From Mesorhabditis belari (taxonomy: Eukaryota; Nematoda; Chromadorea; Rhabditida; Rhabditidae), in contig CAUEEP010000936.1 of NCBI GenBank assembly GCA_958450365.1, positions 534,001 to 598,000 of the forward strand: DNA of 64,000 nucleotides. Direction: 5' to 3'. How positions within the stretch are numbered: position 1 is the first letter of the stretch; each line of letters starts with the position of its first letter. Of this stretch, positions 1-36,492 are shown one piece after another. Made by a program: the position numbers and the translations under genes. Under the pieces are notes generated by a model that was given only the letters and a program-made list of their open reading frames with translations, made no database searches and was not told where the DNA came from.

Positions 1-919
1 GATGAAGCTCTTTCCGAAACACAATGTAAGAGATGGTATCGACGGTTCAAGGAAGGGGATGAAAGTCTTGAAGATGAGCCTCGCCAAGGACGACCCGAAC
101 TTCTGCAGAACGATATTTTGGAAGCAGCTTTAAAGGAGGATCCAAGTCAAACATCACGCGAGCTAGGGGGTCGATTGGGCTTTTCGCATACTGCAATCGA
201 AAAGCGACTTCATGCATTGGGGGAAAAGTAACCGCAGTGGAAAGTGGATTCCGCATGAATTGAGCGAAGAAAATAAGGCTACTCGTGTTATCACAGCTGG
301 AATACTACTAAAAATTGCGAAAAAGGGAAGCTTCTTGGATTCCATTGTCACTTCTGATGAAAAATGGATCTTTTATGATAATCGAACGCGAAAACGACAG
401 TGGCTTAGCACAAACGAAGACCCAAAACCAACTCCGAAGCCGGATATTCACTCAAAGAAAACTCTCCTCCGTGTGTGGTGGAGTTCTCGTGGGTTGGTGC
501 ATTTCGAGGTCCTCAAAAGCCGGCAAACGGTTAATTCAGAACTCTATTCGTCTCAACTACATCGTGTAGATCAAGCAATTCGCTCTCAAGGACTCGAACC
601 CTCTTCAATTCATTTTCTCCATGATAACGCAAAACCACACACTGCAAAACTTACAATGGAGAAAATCGAGGAGTTGGGCTGGAATGTTCTTCCTCATGCG
701 CCATACAGCCCGGATATGGCGCCTAGTGATTACCATCTTTTTCGATCGATGCAACACTTTCTAGCCGAGAAAAAGTTCAATGACCTTGACGAAGTCCGAA
801 TTTCAGTGCAGAAGTTCTTTGGCGATCAACCAGAAGAATTTTTCAAGAGAGGAATCCAGTTGCTCCGTCAAAAGTGGAAAGAAGTAATAAAAAATGACGG
901 AGAATACCTTTTGGATTGA
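1..919 (+). pseudogene. mariner (DD34D) transposase, 5'-truncated and frameshifted
   Basis: This is a Tc1/mariner-type cut-and-paste transposase. Frame 1 from the window edge reads an N-terminal helix-turn-helix stretch (CKRWYRRFKEGDESLEDE, then RELGGRLGFSHTAIEKRLHALG) and hits a stop near 231. The protein resumes in another frame at about 212 (GKWIPHELSEENK) and runs to a TGA at 917-919, so one frameshift near 215-235 breaks it. The catalytic triad is intact in the second part: D in SDEKWIFYDN, D in HDNAKPHTA, and D in APSDYHLF 35 positions later (34 residues between, hence DD34D). The C-terminus WKEVIKNDGEYLLD is typical of mariners. The real start lies before the window. Apart from the frameshift it is well preserved, so the insertion may be fairly young. 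Confidence 0.9.
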
Positions 920-954
920 TGTTGATATTTGTTCATCTTGTTAATAAATTTTTT

Positions 955-997
955 GTTTTTTACTGAAAAGGGCCATTATTTAGTTGCCAACCCGATA
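955..997 (+). repeat. right terminal inverted repeat of the mariner element
   Basis: About 40 bp after the transposase stop the sequence ends in GTTGCCAACCCGATA. Its reverse complement (TATCGGGTTGGCAAC) matches the TA-TTGGGTTGGTG termini of the other mariner derivatives in this window. I take it as the right end of the element. Confidence 0.55.
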
Positions 998-1902
998 TTA
1001 AGTGACACTTAAACCAGAAATTATTCCAATTGGCTTCTTTTCAACTGAAATTTCCGTCTTTTATATAGTTTAAAGTCAGCTTTGAAGACTTATAGCTTAC
1101 GCAGACGACAAAATTTTTATAACTTTCATATTGTTTCATTGAATCTCGTTTTCAGAGTTCAAATGGTATTGATCAATCCAGATTGATCAATTCAGCCTTG
1201 AGGAAATTGTTTCAACTGTCTTTTATGTCAGCTGATCAGCTTTAGTCCTTATTTTATTAAAGTTCTCTCTTTCTTATTCAATTTGGCTCAATTCGGTAAC
1301 ATATTATAATAGAGAATGTTAGCTCGAATTCAGTTATAAGTCTTCACACTTCCCCTAAACGTACAGTTTGTATTTCGATTTGTCAAAGGCAATCATTAGA
1401 TAACCCGGAAATTCGACAAGATCATCCTCGATAAGCGATTTGCTGAATGTTTTGGTTTTGTCACAGCTTAAACCTCTTGATTCCGATCCTAACCACATTA
1501 CGGAACTAAACCTCAGTTTTTGCGGGTGCTCTGGTCTTCGGATCATGACGCTTTTTGTGACAGATAGATCTTCGGATCTTGGTCTTTTAGGATCGTCTTA
1601 TGACCTGATTGTCGTTCTTTATTTATAAATAAACAATATAATTTAGAAACTTTATATATCTATACAAATAAACTATGATTTCACTTCTATTCATAAAATT
1701 CTTAGATTATTACATACGTTTCATTTGTGTTTTATTTGTCATTTGGCGTTTCATTTGGCCAAACTAAGTCTAGCTTCTAGAGGACTCAAAGTTCTTGCGT
1801 AGGTCCACTGCAAAAGCAGACCACTGATAACTTGGGCAACAGATCTAATCAAATCTTGAAAATTTTAGAATTTCAACGTAGAATCTAACTGCATACATTC
1901 AG
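998..1902. other. non-coding stretch, nothing identified
   Basis: AT-rich sequence. Open frames at 1355-1628 on both strands lack splice-site framing and recognisable motifs. I see no gene or repeat I can name. Confidence 0.4.
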
Positions 1903-2023
1903 AAACCCGCTCGATTCTGCCAGTGATCCGGATCAAGAAGTTGAGGAAAACGACAGCCTTGAAGAGGATCGCTATCATCGACAATATCAGCCACACCATC
2001 GAAGTCATCACCAATTCCGATAA
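1903..2023 (+). CDS. possible terminal exon of an unidentified gene
   Basis: A clean acceptor (CATTCAG at 1896-1902) is followed by an open frame of 39 codons ending in TAA (2021-2023). The first part is acidic (SDPDQEVEENDSLEED) and the end is His/Arg-rich (HHRSHHQFR). The strong Glu/Asp and His codon content over about 120 bp is unlike the surrounding AT-rich DNA. I could not find preceding exons between the mariner end (997) and here, so this may be a remnant or the last exon of a gene disrupted by the insertion. I do not recognise the family. Confidence 0.3.
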
Positions 2024-2512
2024 TTCTCCTCACTCTTTTGTTTCAATTCTACGGGTTTTTCTCAATTCAATTCTACTGCCTTTAAATTTTTGTCCGTATT
2101 CAAGTGTACAAGTTGATAAATACATTCATCACTGCAAAAGATGTTTCCAACAAAACCGCATCTCTTATCAGAAAAAGTAAAAGAGCTTGGCCAGGAATCG
2201 AGTCCGGTGTGGCTCTAGGGTTAGTCAAAATTCAATACACAAGTTAAAATTCAAAGTTGATGGATAAACTACCGTAATCAGCCACTAGACGATATTCATT
2301 TGTCCGTTTGTCGTAGCTTATTTACTTAAAAACCCATTATTTAAGCTTAGTTCTTGAGTCATTTGCGGGCTCCCTTTTCTATTCATCCTTTTTTCACACC
2401 AAAGTGTTGAAGTAATTGTGATAGTGCCAGGTTGCTCCAGTTTGAGCGAAGTTTGCCCTAATAAGGCTTTTGATCAATAGGGAAAGCTTTGATAAATTGT
2501 GCGTTTTCAAGA
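2024..2512. other. non-coding stretch, nothing identified
   Basis: No coding pattern, RNA gene or repeat seen by eye. Confidence 0.4.
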
Positions 2513-3246
2513 CATCTACCATTAAACCACACCGAGACACGGTCTCACAAGAAATTATAAAGGTCAAGGTATAAATATATATTTCTTAGATCCGGGTTGC
2601 ATAAGTGGCAGGCGAGCATTCTACCACTGAACCATCAATAGTCAAAACTTTTTCTTGGCAAGGAAATTCCCTCGAAAAGCCAGTACTCAAACCATTTTTG
2701 CCGTTTCTAAACCCAAAAAAATTGAGACTTTGTGTATATTCTACGGCGCGTTTCCTGAAACACGCGTTGTTTTGGTCACATAAAAGAATAGAGGTGGGAA
2801 AGAATTTCATTCTGGTTAATCGTGTTGCAGAGTAAGGTGGAGGCCCGTGCCCAGAAAGAGGAAGAGCTTTCAGGAGAGCAAGGTGGAACAAAAATCGACA
2901 AAATTTGAGGGTGTCGAATTCAAATTTTGACATAACAGAGCGTGTGGAACCAATTTGAAAGACAAAGAGAAAGACAAAACGGCTAGATCAAATTACAGAA
3001 AATTGTCGATTTTTCTCTTTGTATAACTCCGTCCGTTTTTTTCCCCAAGCTCTGATATGTCAAAATTTCGATTCTACGCCCTAAAATTACCTAGAAAAAC
3101 AACTTTTTGGAATAGAAATTGGTTAATATTAGCTTTTTAGAGCTTTTTTAAAACGCGAAAAAAGGTGCGCTAATGGGCTAAATGCGGAAAAAAAGGTGCG
3201 CAAATGTCCGGGTGCGCAAAAAAAGGTCGCATTTGTCCCACCCCCC
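2513..3246. mobile_element. right half of a fold-back element (same family as 5697-6711)
   Basis: Nearly identical over about 730 bp to 5988-6711, including the tRNA-Gly-like segment and the terminal repeat ending GGTCGCATTTGTCCCAC. The left arm present in the 5.7-kb copy is missing here, so this copy is truncated. Open frames inside it are repeated with the element and are not genes. Confidence 0.8.
2588..2636 (-). repeat. tRNA-Gly(GCC)-derived segment (SINE-like)
   Basis: Read on the minus strand, 2634-2605 carries GGTTCAGTGGTAGAATGCTC followed by GCCTGCCAC. This matches the D arm and anticodon arm of animal tRNA-Gly(GCC), including the A box and a GCC anticodon. The 3' half (T arm, acceptor) is replaced by unrelated sequence, so it is not a functional tRNA. 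A second, weaker tRNA-like start (GTGTGGTTTAATGGTAGATG) lies at about 2513-2546 on the same strand. The same pair recurs at 5988-6112. Confidence 0.6.
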
Positions 3247-4205
3247 AAAAATCACGAGCCCCGCATTATAATGACACTTTTTAAAGATTCTCAGCCGTTT
3301 AACTGATTTGGTGGGAAATTCCCTTCCAATGTAAAAAAATGATTTTTTTGAAAAACCTGCGCGAAAAAATTGCTTTTATATTTTTTTTGCCCAAGCGCAC
3401 TTTTTAGAAAACGCATTACTCGACAATTACTCGAGCTATTACCCGAGTAAAAAATTACTCATGCAAATTTACTCGAGTAATTACTTACTCGCGAGGAACA
3501 CACTCTACCCCTCCCCCCTGGGTACTGGCTTGTGGGCTGTCCACCCGGCCCAAAGACAGATCACAAAATGAGAAAGGGCTAATAGTGCAGAAATCTTAAG
3601 AAGATCTCGTCCAATCGCCGAGGATAGTCACCACAAGGATCGCAACAAGGACATCAAACAAGAACATCAACAAATAGATTAGGCCCCAGCCAAAAATCTT
3701 TCAGGCATTCTCAGTTACAGTCCGAAGAGAGCCCAAAATCAAGAACCAAGAATGTCATGAAGCCGATTGCGGAGATCTTAAAGGTATGTAGAAGAAGAAG
3801 AAGATCCTTCAATGTGGAAGAAGATCGACGGTCAGTGTGATTTACCGATTGTTCAGACGCGATAGAGAACGAGAGCACATCACTTTATACCCGAGGGGCG
3901 AATTGTTTGTGTTGTTTTTGTGTGTTTGATGTGTTTGCGTCTATTGTGATAGCTCTACTTCCGATAAACCATATCTACCTACGAGAATGTGCATAAAATG
4001 CGCAGAAAGACGCAATGTCATGAAGGCTTTCAAAGGTAAAATCCAAAAATTTGCATTTATGTATAAATCTGTAAAAATCCTTCAGCACATAACTATTTAT
4101 CTCATTTTAAACCTTTATAAACTGACCAGGGAAACTGTTTTTTTAAAGAAAATCAATAAAAAAAATGATTCAAAGCTTTTCATAAGAAAATCGAGAGAGA
4201 GAGAA
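3247..4205. other. non-coding stretch with short TTACTCGAG repeats
   Basis: At 3415-3500 there is a cluster of ATTACTCGAGTAATT-type short palindromes. The segment 3570-3840 is less AT-rich and contains AAG-rich tracts but no sustained reading frame. The open frame from 3987 is AT-driven and I do not accept it as a gene. Confidence 0.4.
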
Positions 4206-4213
4206 AAATGCTG

Positions 4214-4661
4214 GGTACTTTTCCAATATCGGGGGAGCGGAAAGATTATCGGGGGAGCGAAAGGAAAAACGGGAGAGCAAATTTTGCCCCCTCGAAAAAT
4301 GCATTTCCGGGACTGTATTTTAACTGCAACGTTTTTTTTTCAAACTTTAACGACGATGCGCCTTCTCCAATATTTGTGCGTTCAAGGAATCGACGGCAAT
4401 CGATTATTTCGTCACCAAAGGAGTCATCCAGTCGTGGATTTGCAATTGTGGCGAATCGATGAAAGTCGGCTCAAAGGGAAAAGATCTATTTCGCTAATAT
4501 AAATCTAATCTAAAGGTTGTGAGAATAACGGGTAATTCGCGGATTTTATGGCGGTAGTTTGTATAATATAGGACATATGTAGCGCTGCCAAAATTTGCTC
4601 CCCCGAGTTTCCTTTCGCTCCCCCGATAATCCTTCCGCTCCCCCGATATTGGAAAAGAACC
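4214..4661. mobile_element. fold-back MITE with 8-bp target duplication
   Basis: Terminal inverted repeats of about 55 bp begin GGTACTTTTCCAATATC on the left and GGTTCTTTTCCAATATC on the right (reverse complement). They contain the repeated motif CGGGGGAGCGGAAAG. The element is flanked by the direct repeat AAATGCTG (4206-4213 and 4662-4669). An 8-bp duplication is typical of the hAT superfamily. Neither strand encodes a transposase. Confidence 0.75.
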
Positions 4662-4830
4662 AAATGCTGGAATGACTGAAAAAGTCGAAAAAAAAGCCTT
4701 ATAACAATTAACAGCAGACAGAAAAATTAGCATTCAACTGAAATTAGCATAAAATTAATACCGTAATCTTCGCCTTTTAGGGAGTGGGAGAAGAAAAACG
4801 AAAAAAAAAGAGTTTCACAGGGGCAAAATT

Positions 4831-5410
4831 TGACAGGAAAGCTTGACAATGACGAAAAATCTTCGCCTTGTAGGGACTACCATTTAAAAACCACTTTTTT
4901 TGTGGTAGTTTTATGCGTCGATTCCAAAAACATGACGAGAGCTTGGGAAAATGAGTATTAAGCCGAGTTTCGGGGCTTCAAAGTGCGCGCTTCTATAGTG
5001 TGTTTTTCGGAATTTTGATGTGTTGATGGGCAGAGGTCTTGGAGCGTCATCCCCAGAGACCTCGGTCCATCAAGGTCTTGGAGCGTCATCCCCAGAAACC
5101 TCGGTCCATCAAGGTCTTGGAGCGTCATCCCCAGAAACCTCGGTCCATCAACACACACCTAGAAGACTAATATTTAGTGGTTAAAAATGGTTTTGGCTCT
5201 AGCTTTGACGTTGAAAAGTGCCGCAATAGTCGATAGCTTGGGCTCCAAATAGTGAAGTACAATATACCTTATAGCGCACCAAAACTTGACTTCAAACGCC
5301 TTTTCCTAAGACTCGTTCTGTTTTTTTGGAATCTACGCATAAAACTACCCCAAAAAAAAGTGGTTTTAAAGAAAAAAAGTGCCAGGAAAGCTTGACAATG
5401 ACGAAAAACA
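4831..5410. repeat. fold-back repeat with inner minisatellite
   Basis: The arms (about 4885-4930 and 5317-5370) are inverted copies built around AAAAACCACTTTTTTTGTGG and a TTTTATGCGTCGATTCC-like stretch. Outside the arms the sequence GGAAAGCTTGACAATGACGA is present as a direct repeat (about 4836 and 5385). The centre holds the 39-bp minisatellite listed separately. Confidence 0.55.
5034..5150. repeat. 39-bp tandem repeat, three copies
   Basis: Three back-to-back units start with AGGTCTTGGAGCGTCATCCC (5034, 5073, 5112) and differ at a single position (CAGAGACC versus CAGAAACC). Each unit also begins and ends with near-complementary AGGTCT/AGACCT, so a hairpin per unit is possible. The derived open frame on the minus strand is an artefact of the repeat. 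Confidence 0.85.
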
Positions 5411-5696
5411 AAAAAAAATGACAAAAAATTGCTAATCTTTCAAGTTTTGTTTATAAAATAAAGCAAAAATGACTAGAGAAATGAAGAAAAAACAAAAAGA
5501 ATCGCCTTGAAAATTGCCTAAAAAGAAACAACAAAATTTTTCGCACAAAAATGACACACAAGCCACGAGAATGGTGAGCAAAATAGCAAAACGAACAAAA
5601 CGAACAAAAGAAGAAAAGGATTTCGGAAAAATTTTCGCAAAAATTACTGATATGCAAGGAAAAACAATGTATTTGAAGAAAAGAATTACAAGTGAT

Positions 5697-6711
5697 GGGA
5701 GTGGGACAAATGCGATCTTTTTTTACGCACCCGGACATTTGCGCACCTTTTGTTCCGCACCTTGCCCATTAGCGCACCTTTTTTCGCGTTTTAAAAAAAG
5801 CTCTAAAAAGCTAATATTAACCAATTTCTATTCCAAAAGTTGTTTTTCTAGGTAATTTTAGGGCGTAGAATCGAAATTTTGACATAACAGAGCGTGTGGA
5901 AACAAACGGACGGAGTTATACAAAGAGAAAGATCGACAATTTTCTGTAATTTGATCTAGCCGTTTTGTCTTTCAAATTGGTTCCACACCATCTACCATTA
6001 AACCACACCGAGACACGGTCTCACAAGAAATTATAAAGATCAAGGTATAAATATATATTTCTTAGATCCGGGTTGCACAAGTGACAGGCGAGCATTCTAC
6101 CACTGAACCATCAATAGTCAAAAACTTTTTCTTGGCTTTTCAAGGAAATTCCCTTGAAAAGCCAGCACTCAAACTACTTTTGCCGTTTTTAAACCTAAAA
6201 ATTGAGACTTTGTGTATATTCTACGGCGCGTTTCCTGAAACACGCGTTTTTTTGGTCACATAAAAGAATAGAGGTGGGAAAGAATTTCATTCTGGTTAAT
6301 CGTGTTGCAGAGTAAGGTGGAGGCCCGTGCCCAGAAAGAGGAAGAGCTTTCAGGAGAGCAAGGTGGAACAAAAATCGACAAAATTTGAGGGTGTCGAATT
6401 CAAATTTTGACATAACAGAGCGTGTGGAACCAATTTGAAAGACAAAACGGCTAGATCAAATTATAGAAAATTGTCGATCTTTCTCTTTGTATAACTCCAT
6501 CCGTTTGTTTCCACAAGCTCTGATATGTCAAAATATCGATTCTACGCCCTAAAATTACCTAGAAAAACAACTTTTGGAATAGAAATTGGTTAATATTAGC
6601 TTTTTAGAGCTTTTTAAAACGTGAAAAAAGGTGCGCTAATGGGCAAAGTGCGGAAAAAAGGTGCGCAAATGTCCGGGTGCGTAAAAAAAAGGTCGCATTT
6701 GTCCCACTCCC
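5697..6711. mobile_element. 1.0-kb fold-back element with 8-bp target duplication, carrying a tRNA-Gly-like core
   Basis: The arms are about 290 bp each and start GGGAGTGGGACAAATGCG on both sides. They are flanked by a perfect 8-bp direct repeat CAAGTGAT (5689-5696 and 6712-6719). Between the arms lies the tRNA-Gly-like tandem (minus strand, about 5988-6112) and a 250-bp segment shared with 2640-2900. No transposase is encoded. The termini resemble a shorter palindrome at 50.65-51.05 kb. The long terminal repeats and 8-bp duplication suggest a non-autonomous, hAT-like DNA element; that is inference. Confidence 0.8.
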
Positions 6712-6719
6712 CAAGTGAT

Positions 6720-7426
6720 TGAAAAGTTTTTTCGAAAATTGACGAAAATCGACGGGAAAATTGGGGTGAACGGCAAGGAGCATTTTGAAGCAATTTTGGC
6801 GATTTTTTGTGAACGGGAAAAGAAAAAGCTAAATGTCGTGGTTTTTCTGAAAAATGGCAACGAGGAATTGTGAGATTTTTGAGGTGATAGATCTATGACC
6901 AAAATCTTAAACTTTTCAAAAAGTTATCTAGTTTTTAAAGCACTAATTTGACTTTTAAGAGTTTAGGGTGTTTGAATTGTAGTGAAACTTTGAAACTGTT
7001 AGTCAACGATTAGGCTTCCCAGAGTCTTTCATTCGTTTTCGTTTCTTTTCGTACTTCTGTTTAACACCAACAATTTTCAGGAATTCTGACTGGTATAACT
7101 GGCATTTGGCAAATTTCACGCAATCTTTACCTGCACATTTACTCATGAAATCCCATACTAACAAAGGGAGATTAGGTTGGCGCTTTGGCGCTTTGGAAAT
7201 GGTGAGCTCTTAAAGAAATGATATAAAACGGATGATTTAAGGAATTTACAGCGCTCAACAAATTGTTGTTCATGCTAATTTGTATCTATAGCTATCCAAA
7301 ATTAGCTGGGTACTCTAAAAACAAGATTTAGTAGCTAAATGCATTAATTTATTAGATGGTTATGAACTTTTCGCTTTTTTCAAGTTATGAATTGATCATA
7401 GATCTATCCTATCAAATATATAACAT
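6720..7426. other. 3' flank of grk-1
   Basis: No further gene is visible. On the minus strand an AATAAA lies at 7348-7353, about 75 nt past the grk-1 stop, and is a plausible polyadenylation signal for it. Confidence 0.5.
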
Positions 7427-34240
<26,814 letters not shown>

Positions 34241-36492
34241 CTTATCGAAAAGAAAAAAATTCTATCGATAGAGAATCTCAACAATTGGCCTCTTCATCGA
34301 TCAGAGACGATTAGCTGTGATTAGGGAAGTGAAAACGAGCAAGAGTAAAACGGGGATAGAACAAGAAGACAAGATCGGGGAGAGGCTTTGATCTTGAAGA
34401 GGGGAAAGGATCGAAATGAGAGGGGCAAGGAAGGGGGTTGTTGGGGGGAATCACTCGTGGCCTCCTCAGAGCTAGCTGGGGGCTGAAGAAAAGGAAAAGG
34501 GGGGCACTGGGAAGAGGCAGTGAGAGAGGGCAACCAAGGGGTGGAGATGGGGAAAGATGCGGCAAGGGGAGGGGACAGCCACAGCCATGAGACCTGTGGA
34601 TGGGGAAGGAAGGGATGAGGAGAGTGGAAAGAGAAAGAATTGAGAAATAGTAAGAGAGCAAGAAAGATAGGGAATGCCAATGGAGAGAATGGAGGGATGA
34701 TATGTGGAGAGTAGAAAGAAGAAGAGCTGAGAAATAGTACAGAGAAAGATAGAGAATGCCAATCTGTGAATGAGAAAAGCACGACCGATATGTAGAGAAA
34801 GAGAAGAGGATGAAGGCATTGTAGAGAGGAGAGGTTGGATTGGGAGGGCAATAGATAGTGTGGAGAGGAGAGGTTGAGGTATATAGATAGATAGTAGAGG
34901 GAAAGGAGCATTGAGAGGGAAATAGCAATGTGCCGCTGATAGCGTGGAGAGGTTGGGGTGTAGAAAAGGATAGAGAGATAGAGAAATGGCAGCCACAGAG
35001 AAATCTGTGAGACATGAAGAATAGAGATTGAATGAGAAGTGGTAGAGTATCGAGAGATCTGGGAGGAGTGAGGGACTGATGGGTGAAGGCTTTTGCCTCT
35101 ATCTCACTCTTAATCGCCACGTCTAGATCTTTCTCCATTTTCTCTCGTTTTTCTATATCTTGTCCCTCTCTTCTTGTTGTTCTCTGCTCTAGATAGAGCT
35201 CTGATCTTTCTCGTTTTTGTTATGTCAAGGATCTCCTGCATCTCCTGCTTTCTCCTCTATACTCTTGTCTCTTCCTTCTCTAACTTCCTCTATCTGTGTT
35301 CTATATCTGTTTTCTATGTCTTTCAACATTTCCAATGCCTCTATGCCTTGTTCTTAATCTTTTTCTAAGTAATCCTCCTTCTATATCTGTTTTTCTCTCT
35401 TTTAGCATTTCCAATGCTTTCAATGCCTCTATTCCTTGCTCTTTTTTAAGCCAACTCTCCCAAATCTCTAGCCTATTCACACTATTTTTATCCATCATCT
35501 TTCTTTCCTCAGCCATCTTCTCCCCTTTCGAACTTCAAACTCTTCCCGCTCCTCCCAGCACCATCTCATCAATCCCTTCCCTTTCTCATTCCCCGGTCAA
35601 TTCAAATCCCTTCATTTCCCTCATTTCTCTGCATTTTCCCCCTAAAAGATCGATAAGAGGCAATGGCTGGCTGTGTCCCTTGGATCTTCTCCTCTTCTCT
35701 CGAAAAAGCGCCTCTAAAAGTGAGCAGTGCCTTTTTCCTTTTCCTTCTCATTTTCCCTTTTCGGTTTCCCTTTTAGCCGACCTTTAGCCGTCTTTTCCCT
35801 TTTCACTTATTCAGCTCTTCTCGCTTTTCCCCCGTTTCCCTCTCACCGATTTCCTTTCTATCGCCTTTCTCGTAAAGCTGGCAAAATGCCAAGACCGAAA
35901 GCGATTTCAGCTAATTAGCCCAGGGGAGAAACAGCTGATGTTTATTGCTTTGTAAATTGTTTGTTTGATTTTTGTTTGTCTTTTCCCAATTGTTTTTCTT
36001 TTTCTAATTTATTTAAGCAAAACCTCGCAGGTTCGAGTCCCACATTCAACTGATTCTTTTATAGTTTCAATTTAAACCGAAAATTTTTGATTATATACAT
36101 ATTTGCCTTGTCTTTAACTACAAAATCCACTATCCTAGCTTGTTTGTGACGCAAAATCGCAACTGATGTTGATGTTGACTATTTTCAAAATGCCGTAGTT
36201 GAATTCTTATCTTGTTTTCGATCTAATCACACTTGTCACAAGATTCTTTAAATTGCTGCTTTTGCTTTAAGTGTCCCTATTTCATTTTGCTTTAAATATC
36301 TCTATTTCATTTCACTTGTTCCCACAATTTTCCACAAGTGTAAACAGTATTATTCGCCTTTACTTTTCTTATCAGTGTTTTTACCAAAAGATCAAAAGAT
36401 TCAATTTTAGGTGATGTATAGATGGTGACGAGACGATAAGCTCCAACAACGGGACAAATACTTCTACAGCTTTCTAATATTTCTTTTCTTGA
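34241..36492. promoter_or_regulatory. divergent intergenic region between grk-1 and the ECD-like gene
   Basis: The two genes start back to back here. From about 34320 to 35100 the plus strand is strongly purine-rich (GGGGAAAGG, GAGAGAATGGAGGGATGATA). From about 35100 to 35880 it is strongly pyrimidine-rich (TTTCCCTTTTC). A block around AGAGAATGCCAATG is duplicated (34667 and 34755). Upstream of the grk-1 ATG the transcript would read a T-rich tract ending TTTTCGATAAG, a possible trans-splice acceptor. I see no TATA box. Long Ser/Pro/Leu open frames on the minus strand come from the CT bias. Confidence 0.5.

Noticed and set aside
3987..4502. 171-codon frame on the plus strand
   Set aside because: Its second half lies in the 4214-4661 MITE and its first half is AT-driven.
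34311..35138. 275-codon open frame (minus strand) upstream of grk-1
   Set aside because: Ser/Leu/Pro/Phe content follows from the pyrimidine-rich strand; overlapping frames in the same strand are equally open, and no domain or splice context is present.
36020..36060. tRNA-like T arm (GGTTCGAGTCCC)
   Set aside because: No D arm, anticodon arm or acceptor pairing could be built around it; probably chance or a remote SINE remnant.
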